Below are positions 1 through 7,772 of a stretch of 13,549 nt of DNA, one piece after another. A program made the position numbers and the translations under genes. The DNA is taken from assembly GCA_041605955.1 (NCBI GenBank), contig JBFIXI010000083.1:1-13549 (forward strand). Direction: 5' to 3'. How positions within the stretch are numbered: position 1 is the first letter of the stretch; every line of letters starts with the position of its first letter. The stretch is from JAHEJX01 sp041605955. GTDB taxonomy: Bacteria; Actinomycetota; Acidimicrobiia; Spongiisociales; UBA5794. Under the pieces are notes generated by a model. It was not told the DNA's origin. It saw only the letters and a program-made list of their open reading frames with translations, and made no database searches.

Positions 1-1
1 A

Positions 2-157
2 GCAAGTGCGTTCGAGAACGCCGGCGGCGTTCTCCCCGCTCGCGTTTCGCGCGCCAGGATTCGCAACGTGATCTCCCGTGGAGGGCGCGACGTGGTGAGC
101 ACGAGTTTCGGCATCGCCGAAACTCGCAACGTGATTCCCGAAGGGAATCACGCATGA
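2..157 (+). CDS. 3' end of upstream gene, presumably nuoG (partial)
   Basis: The second reading frame is open from the window edge for 51 codons and stops at TGA 155-157, sharing ATGA with the nuoH start. That matches the overlapping junctions further down the operon, and most third codon positions are G or C. In standard nuo order the gene before nuoH is nuoG (the 75-kDa-type Fe-S subunit), so identity is inferred from context only; I recognise no NuoG motif in the tail. The tail is odd: it carries the peptide RNVI twice, 21 residues apart (visible residues 21-24 and 42-45), encoded by a 12-base direct repeat, and its DNA holds three perfect hairpins. This looks like a lineage-specific or repeat-derived extension rather than conserved sequence. 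The frame shared with nuoH is also open to the edge but is Arg-rich and has no start codon. Confidence 0.55.
   Translation, partial: ASAFENAGGVLPARVSRARIRNVISRGGRDVVSTSFGIAETRNVIPEGNHA
14..34. repeat. Perfect hairpin 1 (9-bp stem, GGC loop)
   Basis: GAGAACGCC (14-22) and GGCGTTCTC (26-34) are exact reverse complements around a 3-base loop. It is the first of three perfect dyads with 3-base loops in the first 151 bases. It lies inside the open frame that ends at 157, and no T-run follows it, so it is not a canonical terminator. A small CGCG-TTT-CGCG dyad follows at 41-51. Confidence 0.7.
61..135 (+). repeat. 12-base direct repeat, two copies 63 bases apart
   Basis: TCGCAACGTGAT occurs at 61-72 and again at 124-135. 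The 63-base offset is exactly 21 codons, so both copies encode R-N-V-I in the reading frame that ends at 157. Each copy is followed by a similar short dyad (CTCC-CGT-GGAG after the first; TCCC-GAA-GGGA within the larger hairpin at the second). This suggests duplication of a repeat-plus-hairpin unit. Confidence 0.6.
103..125. repeat. Perfect hairpin 2 (10-bp stem, ATC loop)
   Basis: GAGTTTCGGC (103-112) and GCCGAAACTC (116-125) are exact reverse complements separated by ATC. Its 3' end runs directly into the second copy of the 12-base direct repeat, only five bases before hairpin 3. Confidence 0.7.
131..151 (+). promoter_or_regulatory. Hairpin 3 sequestering the nuoH ribosome binding site
   Basis: GTGATTCCC (131-139) pairs perfectly with GGGAATCAC (143-151) around a GAA loop. 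The only Shine-Dalgarno-like string for nuoH, AGGGA at 142-146, seven bases before ATG 154, sits in the loop edge and 3' arm and would be paired in the folded RNA. Ribosomes finishing the upstream gene (stop 155-157) would melt the stem, so it may enforce translational coupling. The structure is seen; the regulatory role is inferred. Confidence 0.45.
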
Positions 158-1173
158 ACTTCTGGCTGCTCCTCATCATCAAGGTGGCGTTGGTGCTCGG
201 AGTCATGCTGCCGGGGGCGCTGGTGATCATCTTCGGCGAGCTGAAGATCTCGGCGCACATGCAGAGCCGGATTGGGCCCTATTTCGCAGGTGGCCGCTTC
301 GGGTGGGCGCAGCCTCTGGCCGACGGGCTCAAGTTCATGCAGAAGGAGGACCTGGTCCCGGCAGCAGCCGACGATAAGGTCTACAAGCTGGCGCCCTATG
401 TCGTCTTGATGGGGACGCTGGCGATGTTCGTCGTTATCCCGTTCGGGCCGGACATGGTGGCTCGGGACCTCGATCTGGGGATCTTCTACCTGCTGGCAGT
501 GGCCTCTTTGTCGACGCTCGGCGTTCTCATGGCCGGCTGGTCATCGGCCAACAAGTACTCGCTGATCGGCGGCTTGCGTGCCGCCGCGCAGCTCATTGCA
601 TACGAGCTGCCGTTGGTGCTGGCTGTCATCGGCGTAGCCATCCAGGCCGGGTCGCTATCGCTCAACGACATAGTGACCGCCCAATCGGAGTGGACGTGGT
701 TCGGGCTCGAGGCCACCTGGATCAACGGTTTCATCTCGCCGTACATGATCCTGCAGTCGGTGGGTTTGGTGATCTTCCTGGTGGCCAGCTTGGCCGAGCT
801 GAGTCGTATCCCGTTCGACATGCCCATAGCGGAGTCGGAGCTCACCATGGGCTACCTCACGGAGTACTCGGGTCTCCGTTTCACCATGTTCTTTCTCGGC
901 GAGTATGTCGGGATGGTGTCGATGGCAGCCGTCGCCGCCACGCTGTTCCTGGGGGGCTATTGGTTCCCATTCGTCGGGGACGACGCGCTGAACTTCCTGG
1001 GGCCGGTGATCCTGCTGAGCAAAGTGATGCTCATCGCCTTCGTGTTCATCTGGCTGCGCTGGACTTTCCCCCGCCTGCGCGAGGATCAGCTGCAGACGAT
1101 CGCCTGGAAATGGCTGATCCCGGCCGGTCTGGCCAACATCGTTCTCACCGGCTTCTTCAAGGTGGTGTTCTGA
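154..1173 (+). CDS. nuoH: NADH-quinone oxidoreductase subunit H (NuoH)
   Basis: NuoH (ND1 family, 339 aa) is a multi-pass inner-membrane subunit of complex I. It joins the membrane arm to the peripheral arm and forms much of the quinone chamber. Family signatures are clear: F-G-E-L-K-I-S-A-H-M-Q-S-R-I-G-P near residues 27-42, GWSSANKYSLIGGLRAAAQ at 128-146, and S-R-I-P-F-D-M-P followed by the acidic ESEL and GYLTEYSG at 217-240, the conserved quinone-site loop. About eight hydrophobic segments are visible and the length is normal. The ATG at 154 overlaps the upstream stop (ATGA), and its weak ribosome site lies inside a hairpin. The stop at 1171-1173 overlaps the nuoI start (TGATG). Confidence 0.97.
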   Translation: MNFWLLLIIKVALVLGVMLPGALVIIFGELKISAHMQSRIGPYFAGGRFGWAQPLADGLKFMQKEDLVPAAADDKVYKLAPYVVLMGTLAMFVVIPFGPDMVARDLDLGIFYLLAVASLSTLGVLMAGWSSANKYSLIGGLRAAAQLIAYELPLVLAVIGVAIQAGSLSLNDIVTAQSEWTWFGLEATWINGFISPYMILQSVGLVIFLVASLAELSRIPFDMPIAESELTMGYLTEYSGLRFTMFFLGEYVGMVSMAAVAATLFLGGYWFPFVGDDALNFLGPVILLSKVMLIAFVFIWLRWTFPRLREDQLQTIAWKWLIPAGLANIVLTGFFKVVF

Positions 1174-1670
1174 TGGCGAACCGAGACCTGACGACCCGCC
1201 GGAGGCTGCCAGCGTTTCCTTTCAAGGGTCTCCTCAAGGGCTTGTGGTTGACGCTGAAGACCCTGTTCACGAGGCCGGTGACGGTGAACTACCCCGTGGA
1301 GAAGGAGACGCCCGTGCCGCGAGCCCGCGGCGTTATTGCACTCGACCCCGAGGCATGCACCGTCTGCATGCTGTGCGCCCGCGAATGTCCGGACTGGTGC
1401 ATCTACATCGAGGGCCACAAGGAAGAGCAGCCGCCGGCGAAGGAAGGGGGCCGGGTGCGGACCCGGGCCACGCTCGATCGCTTCGACATCGACTACGCCC
1501 TGTGTATGTACTGCGGCATCTGCGTCGAAGTGTGTCCCTTCGATGCGTTGTTCTGGAGCCCGGACTACGAGTACAGCGAGTTCGGCATCTCCGAGATGCT
1601 CCACGACAAGGAACGTCTCACCTACTGGCTGTCCACGGTGCCCGATCCGCCAGCCTTGGAGTCGAAGTGA
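1173..1670 (+). CDS. nuoI: NADH-quinone oxidoreductase subunit I (NuoI), 2[4Fe-4S] ferredoxin type
   Basis: NuoI (165 aa) is the complex I peripheral-arm subunit that carries clusters N6a and N6b and passes electrons toward N2 in NuoB near the quinone site. Two complete ferredoxin motifs are present: C62-x2-C65-x2-C68-x3-C72-P and C111-x2-C114-x2-C117-x3-C121-P. An N-terminal amphipathic stretch (residues 14-35, FPFKGLLKGLWLTLKTLF) fits membrane-surface docking. I chose ATG 1173 because it overlaps the nuoH stop (TGATG) and AAGGTGG lies seven bases upstream; the frame stays open further upstream, but that extension reads through nuoH and does not resemble NuoI. The end overlaps nuoJ (GTGA). 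Confidence 0.96.
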   Translation: MANRDLTTRRRLPAFPFKGLLKGLWLTLKTLFTRPVTVNYPVEKETPVPRARGVIALDPEACTVCMLCARECPDWCIYIEGHKEEQPPAKEGGRVRTRATLDRFDIDYALCMYCGICVEVCPFDALFWSPDYEYSEFGISEMLHDKERLTYWLSTVPDPPALESK

Positions 1671-2248
1671 GCGACTGGTTCAGCCAGGCCGAGAACTGGG
1701 TGTTCCTGGTCATCGCCGTGCCCATGGTGGTGGCGGCGTGGCGTTCCGTCACGTCGCGCAACGTGGTCCACGCCGTGCTCTTCCTGGTAGCCGCCCTGGC
1801 CGCCAGCGCGGCGATCTTCCTGCTGCTTGGAGCCGAGTTCATCGCATGGACGGTGGTCCTGGTCTACATCGGAGCGGTCATCGTGCTCTTCCTGTTCGGC
1901 ATCATGATCACCCGGGCCCCGCTCGGCATCGAGACCCAGCTCAGCCACAGCACACAGACCAAGATCGGCGCCGCCATCGTTGCGGGAGCCCTGTTCGCGC
2001 TGATCTCCGTCACGGCAATCAGAGCGTTTGGTGATGCCGAGATGGTCGCCGCCCCTACCCGCGCCGGAGAAGTCGGCCAGTCGATCTTCCAGCGATTCGT
2101 GATTCCGTTCGAAACGGTGTCCGTCGTGCTGCTGGCCGCGCTCATCGGCGGCATCGTGCTGGCGCGCCGCGACCCGGTCGAAGGGGACCCGACGCTCGGC
2201 GGCGACGTCGACCGCGCTCGGGCCGCATCCGAGGGAGGCGGCCCGTGA
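1667..2248 (+). CDS. nuoJ: NADH-quinone oxidoreductase subunit J (NuoJ)
   Basis: NuoJ (ND6 family, 193 aa) is a membrane subunit linking the quinone module to the antiporter-like subunits. The diagnostic segment E57...VYIGAVIVLFLFGIMIT (about 57-82) is present; it contains the helix that carries the pi-bulge in solved complex I structures, with Tyr67. Several other hydrophobic helices are visible, at about 10-24, 33-55, 102-118 and 146-167. Start: GTG 1667 overlaps the nuoI stop (GTGA), with GGAG five bases upstream. The open frame extends further 5', but that part is out-of-frame nuoI sequence. The C-terminal tail (DRARAASEGGGP) is hydrophilic and encodes the strong GAGGGAGG ribosome site of nuoK. 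Confidence 0.95.
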   Translation: MSDWFSQAENWVFLVIAVPMVVAAWRSVTSRNVVHAVLFLVAALAASAAIFLLLGAEFIAWTVVLVYIGAVIVLFLFGIMITRAPLGIETQLSHSTQTKIGAAIVAGALFALISVTAIRAFGDAEMVAAPTRAGEVGQSIFQRFVIPFETVSVVLLAALIGGIVLARRDPVEGDPTLGGDVDRARAASEGGGP

Positions 2249-2550
2249 TCGTCACCCAGTTCGTCATCCTGGGGGCCGCCCTGTTCTCCCTCGGCGTCTA
2301 CGGCGTGTTGACCCGGCGCAACGCCGTGCTGGTGTTGCTCAGCGTCGAGCTGATGCTGGCAGCAGTCAACATCAACTTCGTGGCGTTCGATGTGTTCGTT
2401 CAGGATCGGATCGCGGGCGGGCAGATCTTCGCACTCTTCGTGATCGCCGTGGCCGCCGCCGAGGTCGGCATCGGCCTGGCCATCGTGCTCCTCATCTTCC
2501 GCAACCGTCAGTCGGCCAATGTCGACGAGCTCGACCTGATGAAGCTGTAA
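2245..2550 (+). CDS. nuoK: NADH-quinone oxidoreductase subunit K (NuoK)
   Basis: NuoK (ND4L family, 101 aa) is a three-helix membrane subunit of complex I. The two membrane glutamates required for proton transfer in E. coli (Glu36 and Glu72) correspond to Glu35 in LLSVELMLAAVNINF and Glu73 in VAAAEVGIGLAIV. The spacing between them is 38 rather than 36, suggesting a two-residue longer loop (around FDVFVQDRIAGG). GTG 2245 overlaps the nuoJ stop and follows GAGGGAGG (2231-2238) by six bases, the best ribosome site in the first half of the operon. The C-terminal tail ends in DELDLMKL. Confidence 0.96.
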   Translation: MIVTQFVILGAALFSLGVYGVLTRRNAVLVLLSVELMLAAVNINFVAFDVFVQDRIAGGQIFALFVIAVAAAEVGIGLAIVLLIFRNRQSANVDELDLMKL

Positions 2551-2553
2551 CCC

Positions 2554-4635
2554 ATGACCCACCTGCTTACCACCGCCAACTCGCTCATCCTGGCCGCAGA
2601 GTCGGGCGCCAAAGAGCTGTCCGACGGAGGCACACTCGCCTCGTGGGCGTGGCTGATCCCTGTGGTGCCGATGGTCGCGGCCTTCGCCATCGTGTTCTTC
2701 GGCAAACGAATGCCGTACAAGGGCTGGGACATCGCCATCGCCGTCATGGGCTTCGAGGCCCTTTACGGCACGGCGCTGTTGCTGTCGCACATCTCCAAGC
2801 CGATCGCCCACGACTTCCAGGTGGAGATCGCGATGCTGGGCAGCATGCCCATCGAGTGGGGATGGAGCGTCGACGGGCTCTCCATCATGATGTACTTCCT
2901 CATCGGCGTGGTCGGCTTCCTCGTCTTCCTGTTTGCCAAGGGCTACATGGAAGGCGACGTCCGCTACACCTGGTTCTTCGCCTCGTTCACGCTGTTCGCC
3001 GGCGGCATGCTCGTGCTCGTCTCCGCCCCCAACCTGATCCAGCTCATCGTCGGTTGGGAGCTGGTCGGTGTCTCGTCGTGGTTGCTGATCGGCCACTATT
3101 GGGAGGAGCACGAGAACTCGTCGGCGGCGATCAAGGCCTTCCTCACCAACAAGGTGGGCGACGCCGGGCTGTTCGTCGGCGCCATCATCATCTCGATGTC
3201 GGTGGGCTCGTTCCGCTTCTCCGACATACTCCACGCCGTCGAAAGCGGCGCCGCCGAGGCCCCGACGCTGTCCAGGTTCGCATTCTGGGGCGGCCTCGCC
3301 CTGTTCATCGGGGCGATGGGCAAGAGCGCCCAGTTCCCGCTGCATGTGTGGCTGCCAGATGCGATGGCCGGACCGACACCGGTGTCGTCACTGATGCACG
3401 CCGCCACCATGGTGACCGCCGGAGTGTTCCTCGTTGGCCGGATGTATCCGCTGTATCTCACCGACGGTTTCGCCACGGAGGTGCGTGCCGTCATCGTGAT
3501 CATCGGGGGGATCACCCTCTTCCTCACCGGCCTCATCGCCCTCGTCCAGGACGACATCAAGAGAGTGCTCGCCTATTCGACTCTCTCTCAGCTGGGGTAC
3601 ATGACCGCCGCGATGGGGGCGGGGGCGTACACGGCCGGGCTCTTCCACCTCTTCACCCATGCCTTCTTCAAGGCCCTGCTGTTCCTGGGCGCCGGGTCGG
3701 TGATCCACTCGGTGCACTCCAACAACATGAGCGACATGGGGGGCCTGCGCAAACCCATGCCGTATACCTACTGGACGTTCGTGGTCGGCTCGCTGGCTCT
3801 CGCCGGCATCGTGCCCTTTGCCGGCTTCTTCTCGAAGGACGAGATCCTGGCCTCGCTGCGCTACGCCTCCGGGGAATTCGGCGTCGCCGATGGTGGAGGC
3901 GCCGTGGCGACAGTGATCCTCGCCTTGGCGATCGGGGGCGCCTTCATCACCGCCTTCTACATGGCGCGCACCGTCTTCCTCACCTTCCACGGCGAGTACA
4001 AGGGCCACGGCCATCCCCACGAATCGCCCCGCATCATGTGGGTCCCGCTGGTGGCGCTGGCGGTCCCCTCGGCCGTGATCGGGTTCATCAACATCCCCGG
4101 AGTCACCGAGGTCTTCACCAAGGTGGTCGGGGGACGCGAGGTGCCGGTACTCGATCACCATGCTTCCAGCTTCGACATCCCGATGCTGCTCGCCGGCCTC
4201 GTCGCCGCCGGCCTGGGCATCTACCTGGGGTGGCGTATCTGGGGGCCCGACGCGGAGACCCAAGAAGCCCGCGACTCGTTCCGTGTCGACGGCCTCTATC
4301 CGGTGCTGGAGAACAAGTACTACATCGACGACTTCTACATGGACGGCATCGTCCGGCCCATCCGCGGGCCGGTAGCCAGGGCCATGGACTGGTTCAACGG
4401 CTACGTGATCGACTTCATCGTCAACGGTGCCGGGCTGCTCGCCAAGGCGCTAGGTAAGGTCGTCTACTGGTTCGACCAACGGGGTGTCGACGGAGCCATC
4501 AACGCCTCCGGGGCGGTGACCGGTGCCGGCGGAGGGGTCCTGCGCCTACTCCAGACGGGCAAGGTGCAGCAGTACGCAGTTCTGATATTCGCCGCCACCG
4601 TGATCTTGGTTGGCGGCCTCGTGATCTGGTTCTAG
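2554..4635 (+). CDS. nuoL: NADH-quinone oxidoreductase subunit L (NuoL)
   Basis: NuoL (ND5 family, 693 aa) is the distal antiporter-like subunit of complex I, with a long lateral helix running along the membrane arm. Channel residues are all visible: Glu169 in GWELVG, Lys257 in GKSAQFPLHVWLPDAM, His282 in the following segment, Lys336, HAFFKALLFLGAGSVIH (369-385) and Lys428 in FSKDE, matching E. coli Glu144, Lys229 and Lys399. At 693 aa it is longer than the 613-aa E. coli protein. The extra length is an N-terminal extension of about 30 residues and a longer C-terminal half, with ENKYYIDDFY near 586-595 and a final transmembrane helix. ATG 2554 lies three bases after the nuoK stop with no good Shine-Dalgarno, so it probably relies on ribosomes finishing nuoK. 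No nearer in-frame start precedes the first helix. Confidence 0.97.
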   Translation: MTHLLTTANSLILAAESGAKELSDGGTLASWAWLIPVVPMVAAFAIVFFGKRMPYKGWDIAIAVMGFEALYGTALLLSHISKPIAHDFQVEIAMLGSMPIEWGWSVDGLSIMMYFLIGVVGFLVFLFAKGYMEGDVRYTWFFASFTLFAGGMLVLVSAPNLIQLIVGWELVGVSSWLLIGHYWEEHENSSAAIKAFLTNKVGDAGLFVGAIIISMSVGSFRFSDILHAVESGAAEAPTLSRFAFWGGLALFIGAMGKSAQFPLHVWLPDAMAGPTPVSSLMHAATMVTAGVFLVGRMYPLYLTDGFATEVRAVIVIIGGITLFLTGLIALVQDDIKRVLAYSTLSQLGYMTAAMGAGAYTAGLFHLFTHAFFKALLFLGAGSVIHSVHSNNMSDMGGLRKPMPYTYWTFVVGSLALAGIVPFAGFFSKDEILASLRYASGEFGVADGGGAVATVILALAIGGAFITAFYMARTVFLTFHGEYKGHGHPHESPRIMWVPLVALAVPSAVIGFINIPGVTEVFTKVVGGREVPVLDHHASSFDIPMLLAGLVAAGLGIYLGWRIWGPDAETQEARDSFRVDGLYPVLENKYYIDDFYMDGIVRPIRGPVARAMDWFNGYVIDFIVNGAGLLAKALGKVVYWFDQRGVDGAINASGAVTGAGGGVLRLLQTGKVQQYAVLIFAATVILVGGLVIWF

Positions 4636-4648
4636 AGGAGGAACAAGT

Positions 4649-6220
4649 ATGGAGTGGTTCGAGAGCGGATGGGGCCTCAGCCTCATCGTCTTCCTGCCTC
4701 TGATCGGGGCAGGCGTGCTGCTCGCCATTCCCAAGGCGAACGAAGAGGCGCAGAAGCTGACTGCGCTGTTCTTCACCGGCGCCGCATTCGTCCTCTCGAT
4801 CATTCTGACCTTCGCCTTCGACTTCGGGCAGGCGGGCATCCAGCTAGGCACCCAGCAAGATTGGATCCCGGCGATCGATTCCACCTATCACATCGGAGTC
4901 GACGGGATCAGCCTGCCGCTCGTGGTGCTGACGACGTTCATCACCCTGTTGTCCCTCATCTATAGCTGGGAGCACTGGCCGGAGCCGCACAACCCGAAGG
5001 CGTTCCTCATCCTCATGCTCCTGTTGGCAACGGGCATGACGGGGACATTCGTTGCCCTTGACCTCATCCTGTTCTTCGTCTTCTTCGAGGTGGTGCTGCT
5101 GCCGATGTACTTCATGATCGGCATCTGGGGTGACCGCAACGAGGTGACCATTCCCGTCTTCAACATCACCACCCAGATGCGGTTGTACGCCGCCATCAAG
5201 TTCTTCCTCTTCACGCTGTTTGGCTCGGCATTCATGCTGCTCGGCTTCCTCGCCCTCTACTTCAAGGGAGGGCGCACCTTCGACATGCTCCAGCTGGCCG
5301 CCAACGGCGCCGAGGGTTTGCTCGGATCAGGACTTGCTTTCTGGGTGTTCTTCGCCCTGTTCCTGGGCTTCGCCGTCAAAGTGCCGATGTTCCCGCTGCA
5401 CACCTGGCTGCCGGACGCGCACACTGCGGCCCCCACGGTCGGTTCGGTGCTCCTGGCCGCCATCCTCCTGAAGCTGGGAACCTATGCGTTCGTCCGGATC
5501 GCCATTCCGATCCTCCCGGAACAGTCGCAGAACTGGGCGCCCGTCATCGGCATATTGGCCGTGATTGGGATCATCTATGCCTCGCTCGCCTGTCTGGCGC
5601 AGACGGATATGAAACGGCTCATTGCTTTCTCGTCCGTGGGTCATATGGGCTTCGTGATGTTGGGTATCGCCACCATGACTCCCATCGGGATCAACGCGGC
5701 CATCATCGGGATGGTTGCCCACGGCGTCATCACCGGCCTCCTGTTCTTCTTGGCCGGCTCCATGTCGCACCGCTATCACACTCGGGAGATGGCGCGCCTC
5801 GGTGGCAACCAGCAGCTGATGCCCATCATGGGCGCCATCCTCGGCTTCACCGCCATGGCATCGCTGGGGCTGCCGGGCCTGGCGGGGTTCTGGGGAGAGT
5901 TCATGGCCCTGCTGTCGGCCTTCAGCCCCGCCGAGGGCTTGAGCGTTGCCCTCTTCCGGACCCTTATGGTGATCGGTGCTGTAGGAACTGTGCTGGCCGC
6001 CGGCTACCTGCTGTGGATGCTGCAGAAGGTCAACTTCGGTGAGCCAGGCGACGAATGGGTCGGCCACGAGTTCCACGACGTCGACAAGTGGGAGATGGCG
6101 GCGTGGGCGCCGATGATTGTCGTCACCATTGCGATCGGCATCTTCCCCCGCTTGGTATTCGGAGCGACCAACGACTCCGTGGTCGAGTTGGTGAGCAACG
6201 CCTTCAGGAGCCTGGGGTGA
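4649..6220 (+). CDS. nuoM: NADH-quinone oxidoreductase subunit M (NuoM)
   Basis: NuoM (ND4 family, 523 aa) is the middle antiporter-like proton channel of complex I. Key residues are present: Glu147 in FFEVVLLPMYFMIGIWG (E. coli Glu144), Lys244 in FAVKVPMFPLHTWLPDAHTAAP (E. coli Lys234) and Lys275 in LLKLGTYAF (E. coli Lys265). About 14 hydrophobic helices and a normal length are seen. The start is firm: ATG 4649 follows a strong AGGAGG (4636-4641) by seven bases, directly after the nuoL stop at 4633-4635. This is the best ribosome site in the window and would let NuoM be made independently of coupling. Confidence 0.97.
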   Translation: MEWFESGWGLSLIVFLPLIGAGVLLAIPKANEEAQKLTALFFTGAAFVLSIILTFAFDFGQAGIQLGTQQDWIPAIDSTYHIGVDGISLPLVVLTTFITLLSLIYSWEHWPEPHNPKAFLILMLLLATGMTGTFVALDLILFFVFFEVVLLPMYFMIGIWGDRNEVTIPVFNITTQMRLYAAIKFFLFTLFGSAFMLLGFLALYFKGGRTFDMLQLAANGAEGLLGSGLAFWVFFALFLGFAVKVPMFPLHTWLPDAHTAAPTVGSVLLAAILLKLGTYAFVRIAIPILPEQSQNWAPVIGILAVIGIIYASLACLAQTDMKRLIAFSSVGHMGFVMLGIATMTPIGINAAIIGMVAHGVITGLLFFLAGSMSHRYHTREMARLGGNQQLMPIMGAILGFTAMASLGLPGLAGFWGEFMALLSAFSPAEGLSVALFRTLMVIGAVGTVLAAGYLLWMLQKVNFGEPGDEWVGHEFHDVDKWEMAAWAPMIVVTIAIGIFPRLVFGATNDSVVELVSNAFRSLG

Positions 6221-6254
6221 GCCGGCAGTCTCCGAGGAGAGACAGGGAGCTACC

Positions 6255-7772
6255 GTGATCGATTATCACGGGCTCCTGCCCGAGATCCTGCTCGCCACCA
6301 CTGTGATTGCGGTGCTCGTGGTCGACATGTCGCCGGCGCGCAAGTTCTGGACCGCGGTCGTGGGCCTGGTCGGGCTGTTTGCCACTTTCGTCCCGGTGCT
6401 GACGCTGGGCTTCTGCGAAAGCCTCGACTTCTGCGAGGCCACCGGGGCGCGGTTCATGTTCGGCGAGTCGTACGTGATCGATACCTTCTCGTTGGTCCTC
6501 AAGGGCCTGTTCATCGGCTCGGCGTTCGTGGCCCTGCTGCTGTCCGTCGGCTACCTCGAGAGCGATCGCTACTGGCAGGGTGAGTTCTACTTCCTGCTGC
6601 TGGCATCGGTGTTGGGAGCAGTGGTGATGGCCTCGAGCCGCGACCTGGTGACCATCTTCGTAGCTCTCGAGTTGGTGACCGGCCCGACGTTTCTGATGGC
6701 GGGCTGGCGTAAGGGCGACGCCCGCTCCAACGAGGCGGCGCTCAAGTACTTCATCATCGGGGTGCTCTCTGCCGCCGTGCTGCTCTTCGGGATGTCCTTG
6801 GTGTACGGGGTAACCGGCGAGTTGACGTTCAGCGGCATCCGGGCAGGTTCGGTCGGGGTCCTCGACGGCGACCTGAGCGGTCTGTTCATCATCGGGGTGC
6901 TGTTCACGCTGCTGGGCTTCGCCTTCAAGGTGTCGGCGGTGCCGTTCCACTTCTGGACGCCGGACACGTATGAAGGCTCGCCGACACCGGTGACCGCCTA
7001 CCTGTCGGTCGTTTCCAAGACGGCCGGCTTCGTCGGCCTTCTCGCGATCTGCTATCTGGCCTTCGCCGAGGTGGCGACGCTGTGGGGTGCGGGGCTATGG
7101 ATCCTCGCGGCGCTGTCGATGACGGTAGGCAACTTGATAGCCCTCCGGCAGAACAACGTGGTCCGGCTGCTGGGTTACTCCTCGATAGCGCAAGGGGGCT
7201 TCATCCTCGTTCCGTTCGGGGCGGCCATTGCGGCCAATGCCAGCGCCACCGACCTCGAAGAGGCATTCTTCGCCACGGTCACTTACCTGCTCATATACGC
7301 GTTCATGAACCTGGGGGCGTTCGCGGTGGTGATCGCCGTGGGCAACCGACTCCACAGCGCCGAGATAGACGACTGGGGCGGCCTATTCACGTACTCGCCG
7401 GCCTTGGGCGGGTTGTTGGCCCTGTTCTTCTTCTCGCTCGCCGGGATTCCGCCGTTGGCAGGTTGGTTCGCCAAGTTCGTGATGTTCCGGGCGGTGTTGG
7501 CCGTCGGCAACGGATGGGCCACGGCGCTGGCGGTGATCGCGGTGATCAATACGGTGATCGCGTTCTACTACTACTCGAAGGTGGTCTTGTCGGTGTTCAT
7601 GCGGGCAGTGCCCGACCATGTACCCGTGGCCGAGCTGCGTGAGTATCGGACCGCCCCGTCGCTGCAGTTTGCGCTCGTGCTGACCGCTATCGGCGTCGTC
7701 GTGCTCGGGATCTTCCCTTCGCTGATCGCAGATATAGGCCAGGCCACTCGCACGATCGCCAGCGGGTTCTAG
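6255..7772 (+). CDS. nuoN: NADH-quinone oxidoreductase subunit N (NuoN)
   Basis: NuoN (ND2 family, 505 aa) is the antiporter-like subunit nearest the quinone module. Glu139 in FVALELVTGPTFLMAGW, Lys225 in FKVSAVPFHFWTPDTYEGSP (E. coli Lys217), Lys255 in VSKTAGF (E. coli Lys247) and Lys407 in LAGWFAKF match the family's channel residues. Start: GTG 6255, with AGGGAG (6244-6249) five bases upstream; a second GAGGAG lies at 6234-6239 in the 34-base gap after nuoM. It is the last nuo gene. The gap to the next gene is 66 bases and holds only a weak 4-bp dyad (7785-7795), so transcription probably continues. Confidence 0.96.
   Translation: MIDYHGLLPEILLATTVIAVLVVDMSPARKFWTAVVGLVGLFATFVPVLTLGFCESLDFCEATGARFMFGESYVIDTFSLVLKGLFIGSAFVALLLSVGYLESDRYWQGEFYFLLLASVLGAVVMASSRDLVTIFVALELVTGPTFLMAGWRKGDARSNEAALKYFIIGVLSAAVLLFGMSLVYGVTGELTFSGIRAGSVGVLDGDLSGLFIIGVLFTLLGFAFKVSAVPFHFWTPDTYEGSPTPVTAYLSVVSKTAGFVGLLAICYLAFAEVATLWGAGLWILAALSMTVGNLIALRQNNVVRLLGYSSIAQGGFILVPFGAAIAANASATDLEEAFFATVTYLLIYAFMNLGAFAVVIAVGNRLHSAEIDDWGGLFTYSPALGGLLALFFFSLAGIPPLAGWFAKFVMFRAVLAVGNGWATALAVIAVINTVIAFYYYSKVVLSVFMRAVPDHVPVAELREYRTAPSLQFALVLTAIGVVVLGIFPSLIADIGQATRTIASGF

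Noticed and set aside
1..153. In-frame upstream extension of nuoH to the window edge
   Set aside because: The frame is open but strongly Arg-rich, has no ATG, GTG or TTG codon, and NuoH homology starts at the ATG at 154. The overlapping second frame reads more like protein and ends in ATGA.
1750..1775. Third copy of the CGCAACGTG repeat inside nuoJ
   Set aside because: The match is partial (CGCAACGTGG), no hairpin follows, and it encodes RNVVHA, which belongs to normal NuoJ sequence.
1864..3345. Long - strand open frame of 493 codons across nuoJ, nuoK and nuoL
   Set aside because: Its product is His/Asp/Glu/Gln-rich, typical of the antisense of high-GC membrane-protein genes. The + strand genes are certain.
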